NCBI RefSeq assembly: GCF_018129685.1
Contig: NZ_JAFCLG010000013.1
Coordinates: forward strand, 82,889-146,888
Direction: 5' to 3'
Origin: Bradyrhizobium manausense
GTDB taxonomy: Bacteria > Pseudomonadota > Alphaproteobacteria > Rhizobiales > Xanthobacteraceae
Length of the DNA: 64,000 nt
Every line of letters starts with the position of its first letter. The first letter of the stretch is position 1. The translations under genes were made by a program, and so were the position numbers. This document shows, piece after piece, positions 26,703 through 35,652 of this stretch. The notes below the pieces were generated by a model. It was not told the origin of the DNA, searched no databases, and worked only from the letters and a program-made list of their open reading frames with translations.

Positions 26703-28169
26703 TTAATGGCCGCCGCTCCCGCCGGCCTGGGCGGTGGTGGTCTGACGGGGTTGGTTCTGAGACTCTCCGGAGCCGCCGCCGTTGACGACCGTCTGAAGGT
26801 CGGACTGGGCGAACCAGAAGTCTCGCTTGGCCTCGATTCCGGCGCGCAGCGATGCGATGCGCTGGCGCGCCTCGGTCAGCAGCGCGAAAACGTCGATCTG
26901 CATGCTCGAGAAGCGTAGCTGCATCTCTTCGGTGATGATCTTGCGCAGCGGCAGCACTTCACGCTGGTACTGGCCGGCGATTTCGTAGGTCGACCTGTAG
27001 ACGCGATATGCGTCCCTCGCCTCAGAACGTACGTTGATCGCCTTTTCGGTCAGGCGGTTGAACGACTGGTTGTAGGTCTCGGTGGCCTGTCGGACCCGCA
27101 CCTCGCCGCCGTCGAAGATCGGGATCTGGAACTGGATGTCGAAGCCGCGTTCGCGGAAGGGCGCACTTTCGGGATCGCGCGTCTTGCGGTCGATCCCCGC
27201 CACGTCGAGCAGGGTCACGAACCGGCTCGCTTCCGTCAGATTGAGGGATTTTGCGAGCGCGTCGAGTTCGATCCGCGCGATCTGAAGGTCGATGCGGTGG
27301 CTGACCGCATCGACCTCGATCAACGGGAGCGCCGACGGATGCCGGGGCAACGCCGGCAACGTGCTCGGAATCCGGAAGGCCAGGTCACTTCCCCAAAGCC
27401 CCATCAGACGCGCGAGGCGTTCGCGCGAGCTCGCCGCCTCCTGGCGTATCGATCCGAGTTCGGCCGTGGTCTCGGCATAGAACACCTGCTCGCGCGCCTG
27501 GTCGAGCTTGTTGAGCGATCCGGTCTGGCCGAGTTTGAGGGCGAGCTGCGCCGTGGATTCCGCGGTGGATTTGGCGTCCGCGAGAAGTCCGATGAGTTCG
27601 TTGGCGGCGACCGCGCGGTAATAGGACCGTCTGACTTCCGCGGCGAGCCGCAGCGTCTCGAGGGCGGCCCGCAACTGTGCCTGCCGGAATCGTTGACGTG
27701 CGATTTCCGAGCGGAACGGAAGGGTGGCGAGCGCCAGAATGTCGCCGACGACCTGCCGTTCGATCTCGACTGCTCCGTTGCCCGATATTCGTGAGATCGA
27801 GAACGTGGGATTGGGCGGCAGGCTCTCCTGGACGAGGTCCGCTTCCGCCAGCGCCAGTTCGTTGTAGGCCGCCTGAAGGCCCCGGTTGCTGAGGAGCGCG
27901 ACCTGGACCGCGGTTTCGACGTTCAGGGTCCGGCGCAGCAGCCGCTTGACCGCATCGTTCGCGACTACGACGTCGTCAGCGGTCCGGATCGAAATCACGT
28001 CCTTCTTGATGGTGCCGCCGGCGATGTCGGCCACCGCCGTCATGCCGCCGTCCGGAGAGAACGTTGCGCAACCCGAGAGCAGCAGCGCGGCTGACAGCGA
28101 CGATAACGCCGTTCTGGCCCCGGTGGCGCCCGTCGCGCGTCGCAGTCGGATGAAAAGTGTTTCTGTCAT
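26703..28169 (-). CDS. TolC-family outer-membrane lipoprotein
   Basis: This 488-residue protein has a lipobox (ALLLSGCAT, Cys at about residue 34) and the two long coiled helical repeats of outer-membrane efflux proteins (LNVETAVQVALLSNRGLQAA; IRSEARDAYRVYRSTYEI type segments). It ends in a Gly/Gln-rich tail. No RND or MFP gene adjoins it; it instead precedes the multicopper oxidase by 10 bp. It may act with the oxidase operon or with a pump encoded elsewhere in the island. Confidence 0.87.
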   Translation of the reverse strand: MTETLFIRLRRATGATGARTALSSLSAALLLSGCATFSPDGGMTAVADIAGGTIKKDVISIRTADDVVVANDAVKRLLRRTLNVETAVQVALLSNRGLQAAYNELALAEADLVQESLPPNPTFSISRISGNGAVEIERQVVGDILALATLPFRSEIARQRFRQAQLRAALETLRLAAEVRRSYYRAVAANELIGLLADAKSTAESTAQLALKLGQTGSLNKLDQAREQVFYAETTAELGSIRQEAASSRERLARLMGLWGSDLAFRIPSTLPALPRHPSALPLIEVDAVSHRIDLQIARIELDALAKSLNLTEASRFVTLLDVAGIDRKTRDPESAPFRERGFDIQFQIPIFDGGEVRVRQATETYNQSFNRLTEKAINVRSEARDAYRVYRSTYEIAGQYQREVLPLRKIITEEMQLRFSSMQIDVFALLTEARQRIASLRAGIEAKRDFWFAQSDLQTVVNGGGSGESQNQPRQTTTAQAGGSGGH

Positions 28170-28178
28170 GGCGTCCTC

Positions 28179-28469
28179 CTACTGCTCGGATTTGGGCGTG
28201 GGAGTTACGCGCTGGTTCTGTTCTTTCCAGCCGGATGGCGCGGTCGGCCGCATGCTTGTGTAGGGCGCGATGCCGGAGCGGTAGCTGACGCCGGCGACCG
28301 GCACGTTCGGGTCGGCCGGATCCGCACCGACGAGCGGAACGGTCGGAATGCATCCCCCGAGCGACAACGTCGCGGCGGTCATCCCCACGATTGCCCGAAA
28401 TCTATTGCCTAATATCCTCTTCACCACCGACCGGACGGCGGCGAGAATCGCCCCAAGCTGCGCAAACAT
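28179..28469 (-). CDS. Small lipoprotein of unknown function
   Basis: This 96-residue protein has an N-terminal hydrophobic signal and a lipobox (LSLGGC, Cys at about residue 40). The mature part is short and Pro-rich (IPTVPLVGADPADPNVPVAG, then SYRSGIAPYTSMRPT). ATG at 28469 has AGGA 7 bases upstream. It sits 9 bp before the TolC-family gene and so belongs to the copper oxidase operon. I know of no assigned function. Confidence 0.7.
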   Translation of the reverse strand: MFAQLGAILAAVRSVVKRILGNRFRAIVGMTAATLSLGGCIPTVPLVGADPADPNVPVAGVSYRSGIAPYTSMRPTAPSGWKEQNQRVTPTPKSEQ

Positions 28470-28546
28470 TATCTTTTCCTGAACTGACGATGGACCACAG
28501 GCGCGCGAGCCCTCGACAGGCACGGCACCGCGTAGCTTCGATCAGG

Positions 28547-29014
28547 TCAGGAAATGGGGGGGCGATAGTGCCGGGGGGGAGCCTTGTCGGCGACGTTCAG
28601 GTAACCTTCGACTTCGCAAAGCGCCGTCGGAGCGGAAGGCGTCACGATGTCGACGACCTTCGCCGGAAGAGCGGTCACGCACATCAGCCCGCAGCACTCC
28701 CCGCCGGATTTATGCGGAGCTTTTTCGGGAGCCGACTTCGAATCCGATGCCACCGACATCGAATGGTCACCGCCGCCGGAATGTGCCGGCGCAGCGGCAT
28801 GATCATGGATCTGGCCGTCGTCGTGCAAATGTTGCGGCTCGGAATGGACATGAACCATTCCGGGAACGTGGTTCTCGTCCGTCAGGCACGGCGCGGGCGC
28901 GTGGACGCCGGGCAGCGCGTAGGAGATCGTCGGCGCCAGCACGCAAAGCAGATAGGCAAGGGCTATCAGCCACCCTGCCCTTGTTCGCTTCGTTCTGGTC
29001 AACCGGACGAACAT
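28547..29014 (-). CDS. DUF2946-like His/Cys-containing exported protein
   Basis: This 155-residue protein has one N-terminal membrane helix (AGWLIALAYLLCVLAPTISY), a His-rich stretch (HVHSEPQHLHDDGQIHDHAA) and a Cys cluster (GGECCGLMC). That combination is common among DUF2946-like proteins of copper operons. ATG at 29014 is chosen since it begins just before the helix. It lies between csoR and the lipoprotein gene. A periplasmic copper-binding role is inferred. Confidence 0.72.
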   Translation of the reverse strand: MFVRLTRTKRTRAGWLIALAYLLCVLAPTISYALPGVHAPAPCLTDENHVPGMVHVHSEPQHLHDDGQIHDHAAAPAHSGGGDHSMSVASDSKSAPEKAPHKSGGECCGLMCVTALPAKVVDIVTPSAPTALCEVEGYLNVADKAPPRHYRPPIS

Positions 29015-29098
29015 GCAGACATCAACGCCTTTTCGCACCAAGACTCGGGAGCATAGCGGCGAAGATCGCAGCCGCCAAGATGGAACTTTTGGTGTCGC

Positions 29099-29374
29099 TC
29101 ATCGGTCAGCCCGGCCGATGACCGCCATTAATTCGGCGATCTTCTTCCTCTGGTCTGTTTTGTCGCCGCTCGCGATGGCGTGTTCGACGCAGTGGGAGAC
29201 GTGGTCCTTCAGGACTTCCTCCTCGACCCGTCGCAGCGCGGCACGGACCGCCGAAATCTGCGTGACGATATCGATGCAGTAGCGCTCCTCGTCCACCATT
29301 TTGGAGAGGCCGCGCACCTGGCCCTCGATCCGGCCGAGGCGTTTCTGACAGGATACCTTGATGTCTTTCCGCAT
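29099..29374 (-). CDS. csoR: CsoR-family copper-sensing repressor
   Basis: This 91-residue all-helical protein has the CsoR ligand set C33-H58-C62 (RYCIDIV and KDHVSHCVEH), equal to Cys36-His61-Cys65 of M. tuberculosis CsoR. The N-terminal helix contains RLGRIEGQVRGL, the DNA-binding face. It is transcribed away from copA with 53 bp between the two starts, so it probably controls both. Copper binding would release it from the operator at 29384-29400. Confidence 0.92.
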   Translation of the reverse strand: MRKDIKVSCQKRLGRIEGQVRGLSKMVDEERYCIDIVTQISAVRAALRRVEEEVLKDHVSHCVEHAIASGDKTDQRKKIAELMAVIGRADR

Positions 29375-29383
29375 GAGTCTTAT

Positions 29384-29400
29384 ATACCCCTACACGGTAT
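29384..29400. promoter_or_regulatory. CsoR-type operator between csoR and copA
   Basis: ATACC-CCTACAC-GGTAT is an inverted repeat (5-bp arms, 7-base spacer) inside the 53-bp gap between the divergent csoR and copA starts. CsoR operators share this layout of TACC/GGTA half-sites with C/G-rich centres. The site begins 10 bases from the csoR start and would cover both promoters. Confidence 0.7.
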
Positions 29401-29427
29401 GGGTTGCAAGTAGGCAAGGAGCTCGAA

Positions 29428-31869
29428 ATGGCCAGCGAACAGAAGGCGATGTCCCGAGGCGGATGCGGATGCTCGTCAAAGGCGGTCGCCGCCGGTCCTG
29501 AAACGCCGGTCAAGAAGAGCGGGTGCTGCGGGGGCGGAGACGCGCACGACCATAATCATCACGCTGCGGGCAGAGCCGGCGTCGTAGACCCGGTCTGCGG
29601 CATGACCGTCGATCCCGCAACCAGCAAGCATCGCTTCGACTTCAGGGGCGTCACCTACCATTTCTGCTCGGCCGGCTGCCAAACCAAGTTCGCCGCCGCT
29701 CCGCAGCAATACCTCGATAAGGCGAACGAAGCGCCGCAGCACGCCGACGTCCCGGAGGGCACGGTCTACACCTGCCCCATGCATCCGCAGATCCGTCAGA
29801 TCGGACCCGGAAGCTGCCCGATCTGCGGGATGGCGCTGGAGCCCGAACTGGTCAGCCTCGACGACCAACCCAACCCCGAACTGGCCGACATGACCCGGCG
29901 CTTCTGGGTGGGGCTGGCGCTGGCGCTGCCGGTCATTGTACTCGAGATGGGCGGCCATCTGGTCGGCAGCCACGGCTGGATCGACCAAAACCCCTCGAAC
30001 TGGATCCAACTCGTCTTCGCCATGCCGGTCGTTCTCTGGGCCGGGTGGCCGTTCTTCGTGCGCGGCTGGCAGTCGCTGGTCACCCGAAACCTGAACATGT
30101 TCACCCTGATTGCGATGGGCGTGGGCGTCGCCTTCGCCTACAGCGTTGTCGCCACCATAGCGCCGGGCATCTTCCCGCCCGCATTCCGAAGCCACGGCGG
30201 CGCGGTGGCGGTCTATTTCGAGGCCGCTGCGGTGATTACCGTTCTGGTCCTGCTCGGCCAGGTCCTGGAGCTTCGAGCCCGCGAGGCCACCTCCGGCTCG
30301 ATCAAGGCCCTGCTGGATCTGGCGCCCAAGACCGCCCGCCTCGTCGACGAGAACGGGGCGGACCAGGAGGTCGCTATCGACAGCCTGAACGTCGGCGACA
30401 AGCTGCGGGTCCGACCGGGGGAAAAGGTGCCGGTGGACGGCGTCATCATCGAAGGCCGCTCGTCCCTCGACGAGTCGCTGGTGACCGGCGAGTCCATGCC
30501 GGTCTCCAAGGAGAGCGGCGCCAAGGTGATCGCCGGCACCCTGAATCAATCGGGCGGGTTCGTGATGCGGGCCGAGAAGGTCGGCCGTGATACCCTTCTT
30601 TCCCAGATCGTGCAGATGGTGGCGCAGGCGCAGCGTTCCCGCGCTCCCATCCAGCGTCTCGCCGACCAGGTCGCCGGCTGGTTCGTGCCGGCCGTGATTG
30701 CGGCAGCCCTCGTCGCCTTCGGCGCCTGGGCGCTGTTCGGCCCGGAGCCGCGGCTCGCGTTCGGACTGGTTGCGGCCGTGAGCGTCCTGATCATTGCCTG
30801 CCCTTGCGCCCTCGGACTTGCGACGCCGATGTCGATCATGGTCGGCGTCGGACGCGGAGCCCAGGCCGGCGTCCTGATCAAGAATGCGGAAGCGCTCGAA
30901 CGGATGGAAAAAGTCGATACGCTTGTCGTCGACAAGACGGGAACGCTGACCGAAGGCAAGCCGAAGGTGGTCGACATCATCCCTGCGCAGGGATTCGACG
31001 AAGCGGAAATTCTGAAGCTTGCGGCGAGCGTCGAACGGTCCAGCGAACATCCGCTCGCCGACGCGATTGTCCGGGCGGCGAAAGAACGGAATCTGGCTCT
31101 CGCCGATGTCCAGGAGTTCGATTCCCCGACCGGCAAGGGAGTTACGGGTAAGGTCGGCGGCAGGTCGGTCCTGCTCGGCAACTCCAATTTTCTGAAATCC
31201 GCGGGCATTGAAACGCAACTGTTGGAGACGCAGGCGGAAAAGCTGCGAGGCGACGGCGCGACGGTCATCAACGTCGCGGTCGACGGCAGACTCGCCGGCA
31301 TTCTGGCAATCGCCGACCCGGTCAAGGCGTCGACGCCGGATGCACTGAAGTCGCTGGCCGCCGAAGGCATCAAGGTCATCATGCTGACCGGCGATAACCG
31401 TACGACGGCAAGCGCGATCGCGCGGCGGCTCGGCATTCCAGACGTCGAGGCGGAGGTGCTTCCGGATCAGAAGAGCGCCGTCGTCAGCAAGCTCCAGCAG
31501 GAAGGCCGCGTCGTCGCGATGGCGGGGGATGGCGTCAACGACGCCCCTGCCCTCGCGGCGGCGGACGTCGGAATCGCCATGGGTACCGGAACGGATGTCG
31601 CGATGGAGAGCGCCGGCGTCACCCTGCTGAAGGGCGACTTAGGCGGCATCGTCCGCGCCCGGCGTCTTTCTCAGGCGACGATGAGCAACATCCGGCAGAA
31701 CCTGTTCTTTGCTTTCATCTATAACGCGGCGGGAATTCCGATCGCGGCGGGCATCCTGTATCCGACGTTCGGATTGCTGCTCTCCCCGGTCATTGCCGCT
31801 GCCGCAATGGCGCTCTCGTCCGTGAGCGTTGTCGGCAACGCGCTGCGGCTGCGAGCGGTTCGGATATAG
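29428..31869 (+). CDS. copA: Copper-translocating P1B-type ATPase CopA
   Basis: This 813-residue pump lacks an HMA domain. Instead the N-terminus has a Cys-rich start (GGCGCSS), a YHS domain (DPVCGMTVD and FCSAGCQTKF, about residues 55-100) and a heavy-metal-binding motif (YTCPMHPQIRQIGPGSCPIC). Core motifs are CPC in the membrane (about residue 457), DKTGT (about 502), SSEHP and GDGVNDAP (about 700). The last helices show NLFFAFIYNAAGIPIAAG and MALSSVSVVGNALRLR, the P1B-1 Cu(I) signature. ATG 29428 has AAGGAG 6 bases upstream. It exports Cu(I) from the cytosol and faces csoR. Confidence 0.95.
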   Translation: MASEQKAMSRGGCGCSSKAVAAGPETPVKKSGCCGGGDAHDHNHHAAGRAGVVDPVCGMTVDPATSKHRFDFRGVTYHFCSAGCQTKFAAAPQQYLDKANEAPQHADVPEGTVYTCPMHPQIRQIGPGSCPICGMALEPELVSLDDQPNPELADMTRRFWVGLALALPVIVLEMGGHLVGSHGWIDQNPSNWIQLVFAMPVVLWAGWPFFVRGWQSLVTRNLNMFTLIAMGVGVAFAYSVVATIAPGIFPPAFRSHGGAVAVYFEAAAVITVLVLLGQVLELRAREATSGSIKALLDLAPKTARLVDENGADQEVAIDSLNVGDKLRVRPGEKVPVDGVIIEGRSSLDESLVTGESMPVSKESGAKVIAGTLNQSGGFVMRAEKVGRDTLLSQIVQMVAQAQRSRAPIQRLADQVAGWFVPAVIAAALVAFGAWALFGPEPRLAFGLVAAVSVLIIACPCALGLATPMSIMVGVGRGAQAGVLIKNAEALERMEKVDTLVVDKTGTLTEGKPKVVDIIPAQGFDEAEILKLAASVERSSEHPLADAIVRAAKERNLALADVQEFDSPTGKGVTGKVGGRSVLLGNSNFLKSAGIETQLLETQAEKLRGDGATVINVAVDGRLAGILAIADPVKASTPDALKSLAAEGIKVIMLTGDNRTTASAIARRLGIPDVEAEVLPDQKSAVVSKLQQEGRVVAMAGDGVNDAPALAAADVGIAMGTGTDVAMESAGVTLLKGDLGGIVRARRLSQATMSNIRQNLFFAFIYNAAGIPIAAGILYPTFGLLLSPVIAAAAMALSSVSVVGNALRLRAVRI

Positions 31870-32080
31870 CTGAAAGAGTGCTGAATTGCCCCGCAGTGCG
31901 GAGAGCGCCGTGACGCTGCATTCTCCTTTCCGACCTCATTGTCGGGGCCGGTCCGTACGAAGCGAAATATCTCGGACCTGGCCCAGACGGCTGTGCCAAT
32001 TTCGCAATCCAGGGCGCGTCGGGGCAGAGGAACACCCGTGACGGGTCTTTCAGCATCGACGCAGTAGTAAAGGTTCGACT

Positions 32081-32977
32081 ATGACAACCAAACTCGACTG
32101 CCTGGTAATCGGCGGCGGCCCCGCCGGCCTTACCGCTGCAATATATCTGGGCCGTTTTCGGCGCAATTTCGTCGTCGCGGACGCCGGTGCCAGCCGGGCC
32201 CTTTGGATTCCGAAATCACATAATCATGCCGGCTTTCCGGAAGGAGTAACCGGCAGCGAACTGGTGGGCCGTATGCGCTCGCAAGCCGTGAAATATGGAG
32301 CGCGTATCGTTTCAGGCACCGTATCCGAACTTGAGCACTTGCCGGACGGAACGTTTGAAGCAACACTCGAAGGCACACAAGTCAGTGCAAAAACCGTCCT
32401 GCTCGCCACAGGCGTGATCGACAAGGAGCCGGCGCTTCCTAACCTCTTCGATGCGGTTCAGAAAGGCCTCATCCGCCACTGCGGAATTTGTGACGGATAC
32501 GAAGTGATCGACCACAAAATTGCGGTCATCGGCCATGGCGAAACCGGTCTCGGTGAAGCGCTTTTCCTGAGGACCTACACGTCCGACATCACGCTGTTCT
32601 CGCTGGGCGAGCCGCTAAGGCTCGATAGCGCGCAGCGGCAAAAAATGCATGCCGCCGGCATCAAGGCCGTCGAAGAGGCGGTCACGCAAGTCGAAATCGA
32701 TGAGGGCAAGATCGTTGGGCTCACCATGAACCGTCACGGTACGCTTGCGTTCGATACCCTCTACTCGGCTTTAGGCTGTGCCCCGCGATCATCTCTAGCG
32801 GGCGCACTGGGAGCGGCTCTCGATAATCACTGCGTGGTTGCCGACGAGCACCAGCGAAGCACGGTCGCGAACTTTTTCGTTGCGGGAGACGTCGCGAAGG
32901 GTGTCGACCAAATCAGCGTCGCAATGGGACACGCTGCTGCCGCAGCAACTGCCATTCATAACTCGCTGCGCGAATAG
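32081..32977 (+). CDS. Thioredoxin-reductase-like FAD/NAD(P) oxidoreductase
   Basis: This 298-residue flavoprotein has an FAD-binding GGGPAGLTAA at residues 10-20, a redox CGIC motif at about residues 134-137 (RHCGICDGYE), a second nucleotide site (VIGHGETGLGEA) and a closing FAD contact NFFVAGDVAKG. This is the thioredoxin-reductase fold; a cognate thioredoxin is not nearby. It lies 211 bp after copA on the same strand; that gap contains no gene. A thiol-reducing role under copper stress is inferred. Confidence 0.9.
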   Translation: MTTKLDCLVIGGGPAGLTAAIYLGRFRRNFVVADAGASRALWIPKSHNHAGFPEGVTGSELVGRMRSQAVKYGARIVSGTVSELEHLPDGTFEATLEGTQVSAKTVLLATGVIDKEPALPNLFDAVQKGLIRHCGICDGYEVIDHKIAVIGHGETGLGEALFLRTYTSDITLFSLGEPLRLDSAQRQKMHAAGIKAVEEAVTQVEIDEGKIVGLTMNRHGTLAFDTLYSALGCAPRSSLAGALGAALDNHCVVADEHQRSTVANFFVAGDVAKGVDQISVAMGHAAAAATAIHNSLRE

Positions 32978-32994
32978 CCCCTTCGTGGGGCTAT
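32974..32994 (+). terminator. Stem-loop at the end of the oxidoreductase gene
   Basis: ATAGCCCC-TTCGT-GGGGCTAT is a perfect 8-bp stem with a 5-base loop that includes the stop codon. No T-run follows, so it is a weak intrinsic terminator or an RNA-stabilising hairpin. Confidence 0.5.
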
Positions 32995-33097
32995 CGTCCA
33001 GGATCGGTGCCATTATCGTCAGGCCGATCAGGCACGGTGACGGCGCTGCTGCGCGCAGCCACGAAAGTGTGCACCGTCGCCGGACGTAAGACCCCGC

Positions 33098-33205
33098 TCA
33101 CCAGTGATGGTGATGATGGCCGAAACCGCCGCCGAAACCGAAGCTGATGCCGGGACCGTAGCCATAACCGTATCCCGGATTGTAACCATAGCCATGTCGC
33201 CGCAT
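33098..33205 (-). CDS. Tiny Gly/Tyr/His-rich ORF, possible remnant
   Basis: A 35-codon frame reads MRRHGYGYNPGYGYGYGPGI, continues with SFGFGGGFG, and ends in five histidines and Trp before TGA. Such Gly/Tyr tails with His ends are typical of small exported proteins of Bradyrhizobium-type genomes, but the usual signal peptide is missing. It may be the 3' remnant of one, or a short gene. The rest of 32995-33639 shows no other gene. Confidence 0.35.
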   Translation of the reverse strand: MRRHGYGYNPGYGYGYGPGISFGFGGGFGHHHHHW

Positions 33206-33639
33206 AGGATATCTTATGGAACTTCTGAACTTTTTTGATTTGACTGAGGCAGCGATTACTGCCCGTTCTAGGAACGGTTAAACTGATTAGACAGCTGGCG
33301 GGGTCACGGTCGCGAAGGCGGTCTGAGTAGGCCATTTTGGATCACTGGCCGAAAGACGCGGCTGTTATGGTTCGCCGATCCGGCCTGCCCGTTTGCCAAA
33401 AGAATACGTGCGAAAATATGTATGGGCCGCTGGGTCTAGCAACATTCGGCGCCTTCCTCTAGGTCCCGGCTACTTGTTCCCGCGGCCCTTGTGATTGCCC
33501 AGGAAGGTGACCTGCTTCTGGCGTCCGCCTTTTCCAGGTTTTTACGACAGGACTATGACGCCGAAAGATTGTTAATCGGTTGCCAAATACGTCATGCAAT
33601 GCGCTTTTTTATGCCAAGGGGTTTGAAGGTTTGGGGGCG

Positions 33640-35634
33640 ATGAAGCGGGTCATTTTTGGCGTTTTGCTTGCGACAGGGTGCATCTGCGACGGCGTTGCGG
33701 CGGATGCGAGTCGGCCCCGCCTCGCGGAGGCTTTCGACTGGACCGGACCATTTATTGGCGCCCATTTCGGCTATTCGGCCGGAAGCTCACAGTTTTCGTC
33801 AAGCGGCACGGGAACGCCGCCGATGGCGGGATCGTTCGGCCTGTTCGGTGCCTTCGACCCCTTCAAGGGAACGGGCAGCTACGCCATAGGACTGAGCGCC
33901 GGGTACAACTACATGCTGCCTTCTCGTTTGGTCCTTGGCATCGAGGCCGACGTGTCCTTTCCGAGTACGATCGCGGGCTCCGCCTCCCTCCCCGGTGCGC
34001 AGGGCCCCTCGACGCTCAAAGAAGCGGTGCAAGCCTCTGGATCGGTGCGCGCGCGCCTTGGCTACGCGCCGGGTGCCTGGCTTTTCTACGCCACGGGCGG
34101 CCTGGCGTGGACTTACGATCGGTCGACGCTCGCACCGGTCGCGGCCGCCGACGGCGAGATGCACGATCTCACCCGGCTCGGTCTCGCATGGGGCGCGGGG
34201 GCGGAGTTCGGGTTATCGCCCAACTGGTCGGCAAGGTTCGAATATCTCGGCACAGGTTTCGGATCGCAAGGCGTGACATTCTCGGGAGCGGCGCAGCGGG
34301 TTTCGTCGGATTGGGCGGTCCACACGGCACGCCTGGGCTTCAACTATCGGTTTGGCCGGCATGACCGGCAAGTGCTCGACGAGGGCCTGAAGCCTCTGGA
34401 GATCGACTGGTTCAATCTGCGGGCTCAGACCACCTACCTGCAGCAGTATGCGGCGCCGTTTCGCGCACCCTATCGCGGCACGAACAGCCTCATCCCCAAC
34501 CAGTCCCGCGAAACTTGGGACGTCACCTTCTATGCCGGCATCCGGCCGTGGGAGGGCGGCGAATTCTGGATCAATCCGGAGATCGACCAAGGGTTCGGTT
34601 TGAGTTCGACGCTTGGCGTCGCGGGATTTCCAAGCGGCGAAGCCTACAAGGTCGGCTCTGCCGTTCCCTACGCTCGGATTCCGCGGGCTTTCTTCCGCCA
34701 GACGTTGAATCTCGGCGGCGAAACGAAGAAGGTCGACGGCGACATCAATCAGTTCGCCGGTACCCAGACGAACGATCGGATCGTCGTGACGGTCGGAAAG
34801 TTCGCCGTAACAGACGTGTTCGATACCAACAAATACGCGCACGACCCGCGCAAGGACTTCATGAACTGGTCGCTCGTAGACACGGGTACTTTCGACTATG
34901 CGGCGGACGCCTGGGGCTACACCTATGGTGCCGCGGTCGAATGGTACAAGGGCTCCTGGACTTTGCGCGGCGGCCTGTTCGATCTGTCGAGGGTGCCCAA
35001 TAGTTCGGAACTCGATCCGACCTTCCAGCAATTCCAATGGGTCGGAGAAGTCGAACACCGGCATGAGATCTGGGGCAAACCCGGCAAGGTCGCGGTGACC
35101 GGCTTTCTGACGCGGGGACGCATGGGACGCTTCGACGACGCCGTGGCGCTGGCCCAGGCGACCGGGGGCCCTGCCGACACGGCATCCGTCCGGTCGTATC
35201 GCAGCCGCGCGGGCGTCAGCGTCAATCTCGAACAGGAGATAACCCGCGATCTGGGCATCTTTGCGCGCGCGGGCGTCGCGGACGGCTCCGTGGAGTCGTA
35301 TGAATTCACGGACATCGACAGGACGGCTGCGGCCGGGCTCTCGCTCGCGGGTCCATCGTGGAATAGACCGAATGACGCCTTCGGTCTGGCTGGCGTTATC
35401 AACGGCGTTTCAAGCGCGCGGCGGGCCTATCTCGATGCCGGAGGGCTCGGCATTCTGATCGGCGACGGCCGGCTTCCCAATTCTGGTCCGGAGAAGATCA
35501 TCGAAACCTACTACAGCTTTCCGATATCGGTATGGCGCGCGACCTTGAACTATCAGTTCATCGCCAACCCGGCGTATAACCGGGACCGCGGACCGGTCTC
35601 GGTTTTTGGCTTTCGCGTGCGCGCGCAGTTCTAG
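33640..35634 (+). CDS. Omp25-like barrel fused to an OprB-type carbohydrate porin
   Basis: This 664-residue protein has a signal peptide (KRVIFGVLLATGCICDGVAA). Residues about 30-245 are an eight-stranded outer-membrane barrel of the Omp25/OmpA-like type (FDWTGPFIGAHFGYSAG, SGSVRARLGYAPGAWLFYAT, HTARLGFNYRF). Residues about 260-664 resemble OprB-type carbohydrate-selective porins (TWDVTFYAGIRPWEGGEFWI, GRMGRFDDA) and end in the outer-membrane signature Phe (RVRAQF). ATG at 33640 is preferred as it begins the signal peptide. Each part is usually a separate protein; both barrels in one chain is unusual. Substrate unknown. Confidence 0.8.
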   Translation: MKRVIFGVLLATGCICDGVAADASRPRLAEAFDWTGPFIGAHFGYSAGSSQFSSSGTGTPPMAGSFGLFGAFDPFKGTGSYAIGLSAGYNYMLPSRLVLGIEADVSFPSTIAGSASLPGAQGPSTLKEAVQASGSVRARLGYAPGAWLFYATGGLAWTYDRSTLAPVAAADGEMHDLTRLGLAWGAGAEFGLSPNWSARFEYLGTGFGSQGVTFSGAAQRVSSDWAVHTARLGFNYRFGRHDRQVLDEGLKPLEIDWFNLRAQTTYLQQYAAPFRAPYRGTNSLIPNQSRETWDVTFYAGIRPWEGGEFWINPEIDQGFGLSSTLGVAGFPSGEAYKVGSAVPYARIPRAFFRQTLNLGGETKKVDGDINQFAGTQTNDRIVVTVGKFAVTDVFDTNKYAHDPRKDFMNWSLVDTGTFDYAADAWGYTYGAAVEWYKGSWTLRGGLFDLSRVPNSSELDPTFQQFQWVGEVEHRHEIWGKPGKVAVTGFLTRGRMGRFDDAVALAQATGGPADTASVRSYRSRAGVSVNLEQEITRDLGIFARAGVADGSVESYEFTDIDRTAAAGLSLAGPSWNRPNDAFGLAGVINGVSSARRAYLDAGGLGILIGDGRLPNSGPEKIIETYYSFPISVWRATLNYQFIANPAYNRDRGPVSVFGFRVRAQF

Positions 35635-35652
35635 CAAAGGCATATCACACGG

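Noticed and set aside
29476..31218. 580-codon antisense frame in copA
   Set aside because: It mirrors the codon structure of copA and contains no recognisable domain.
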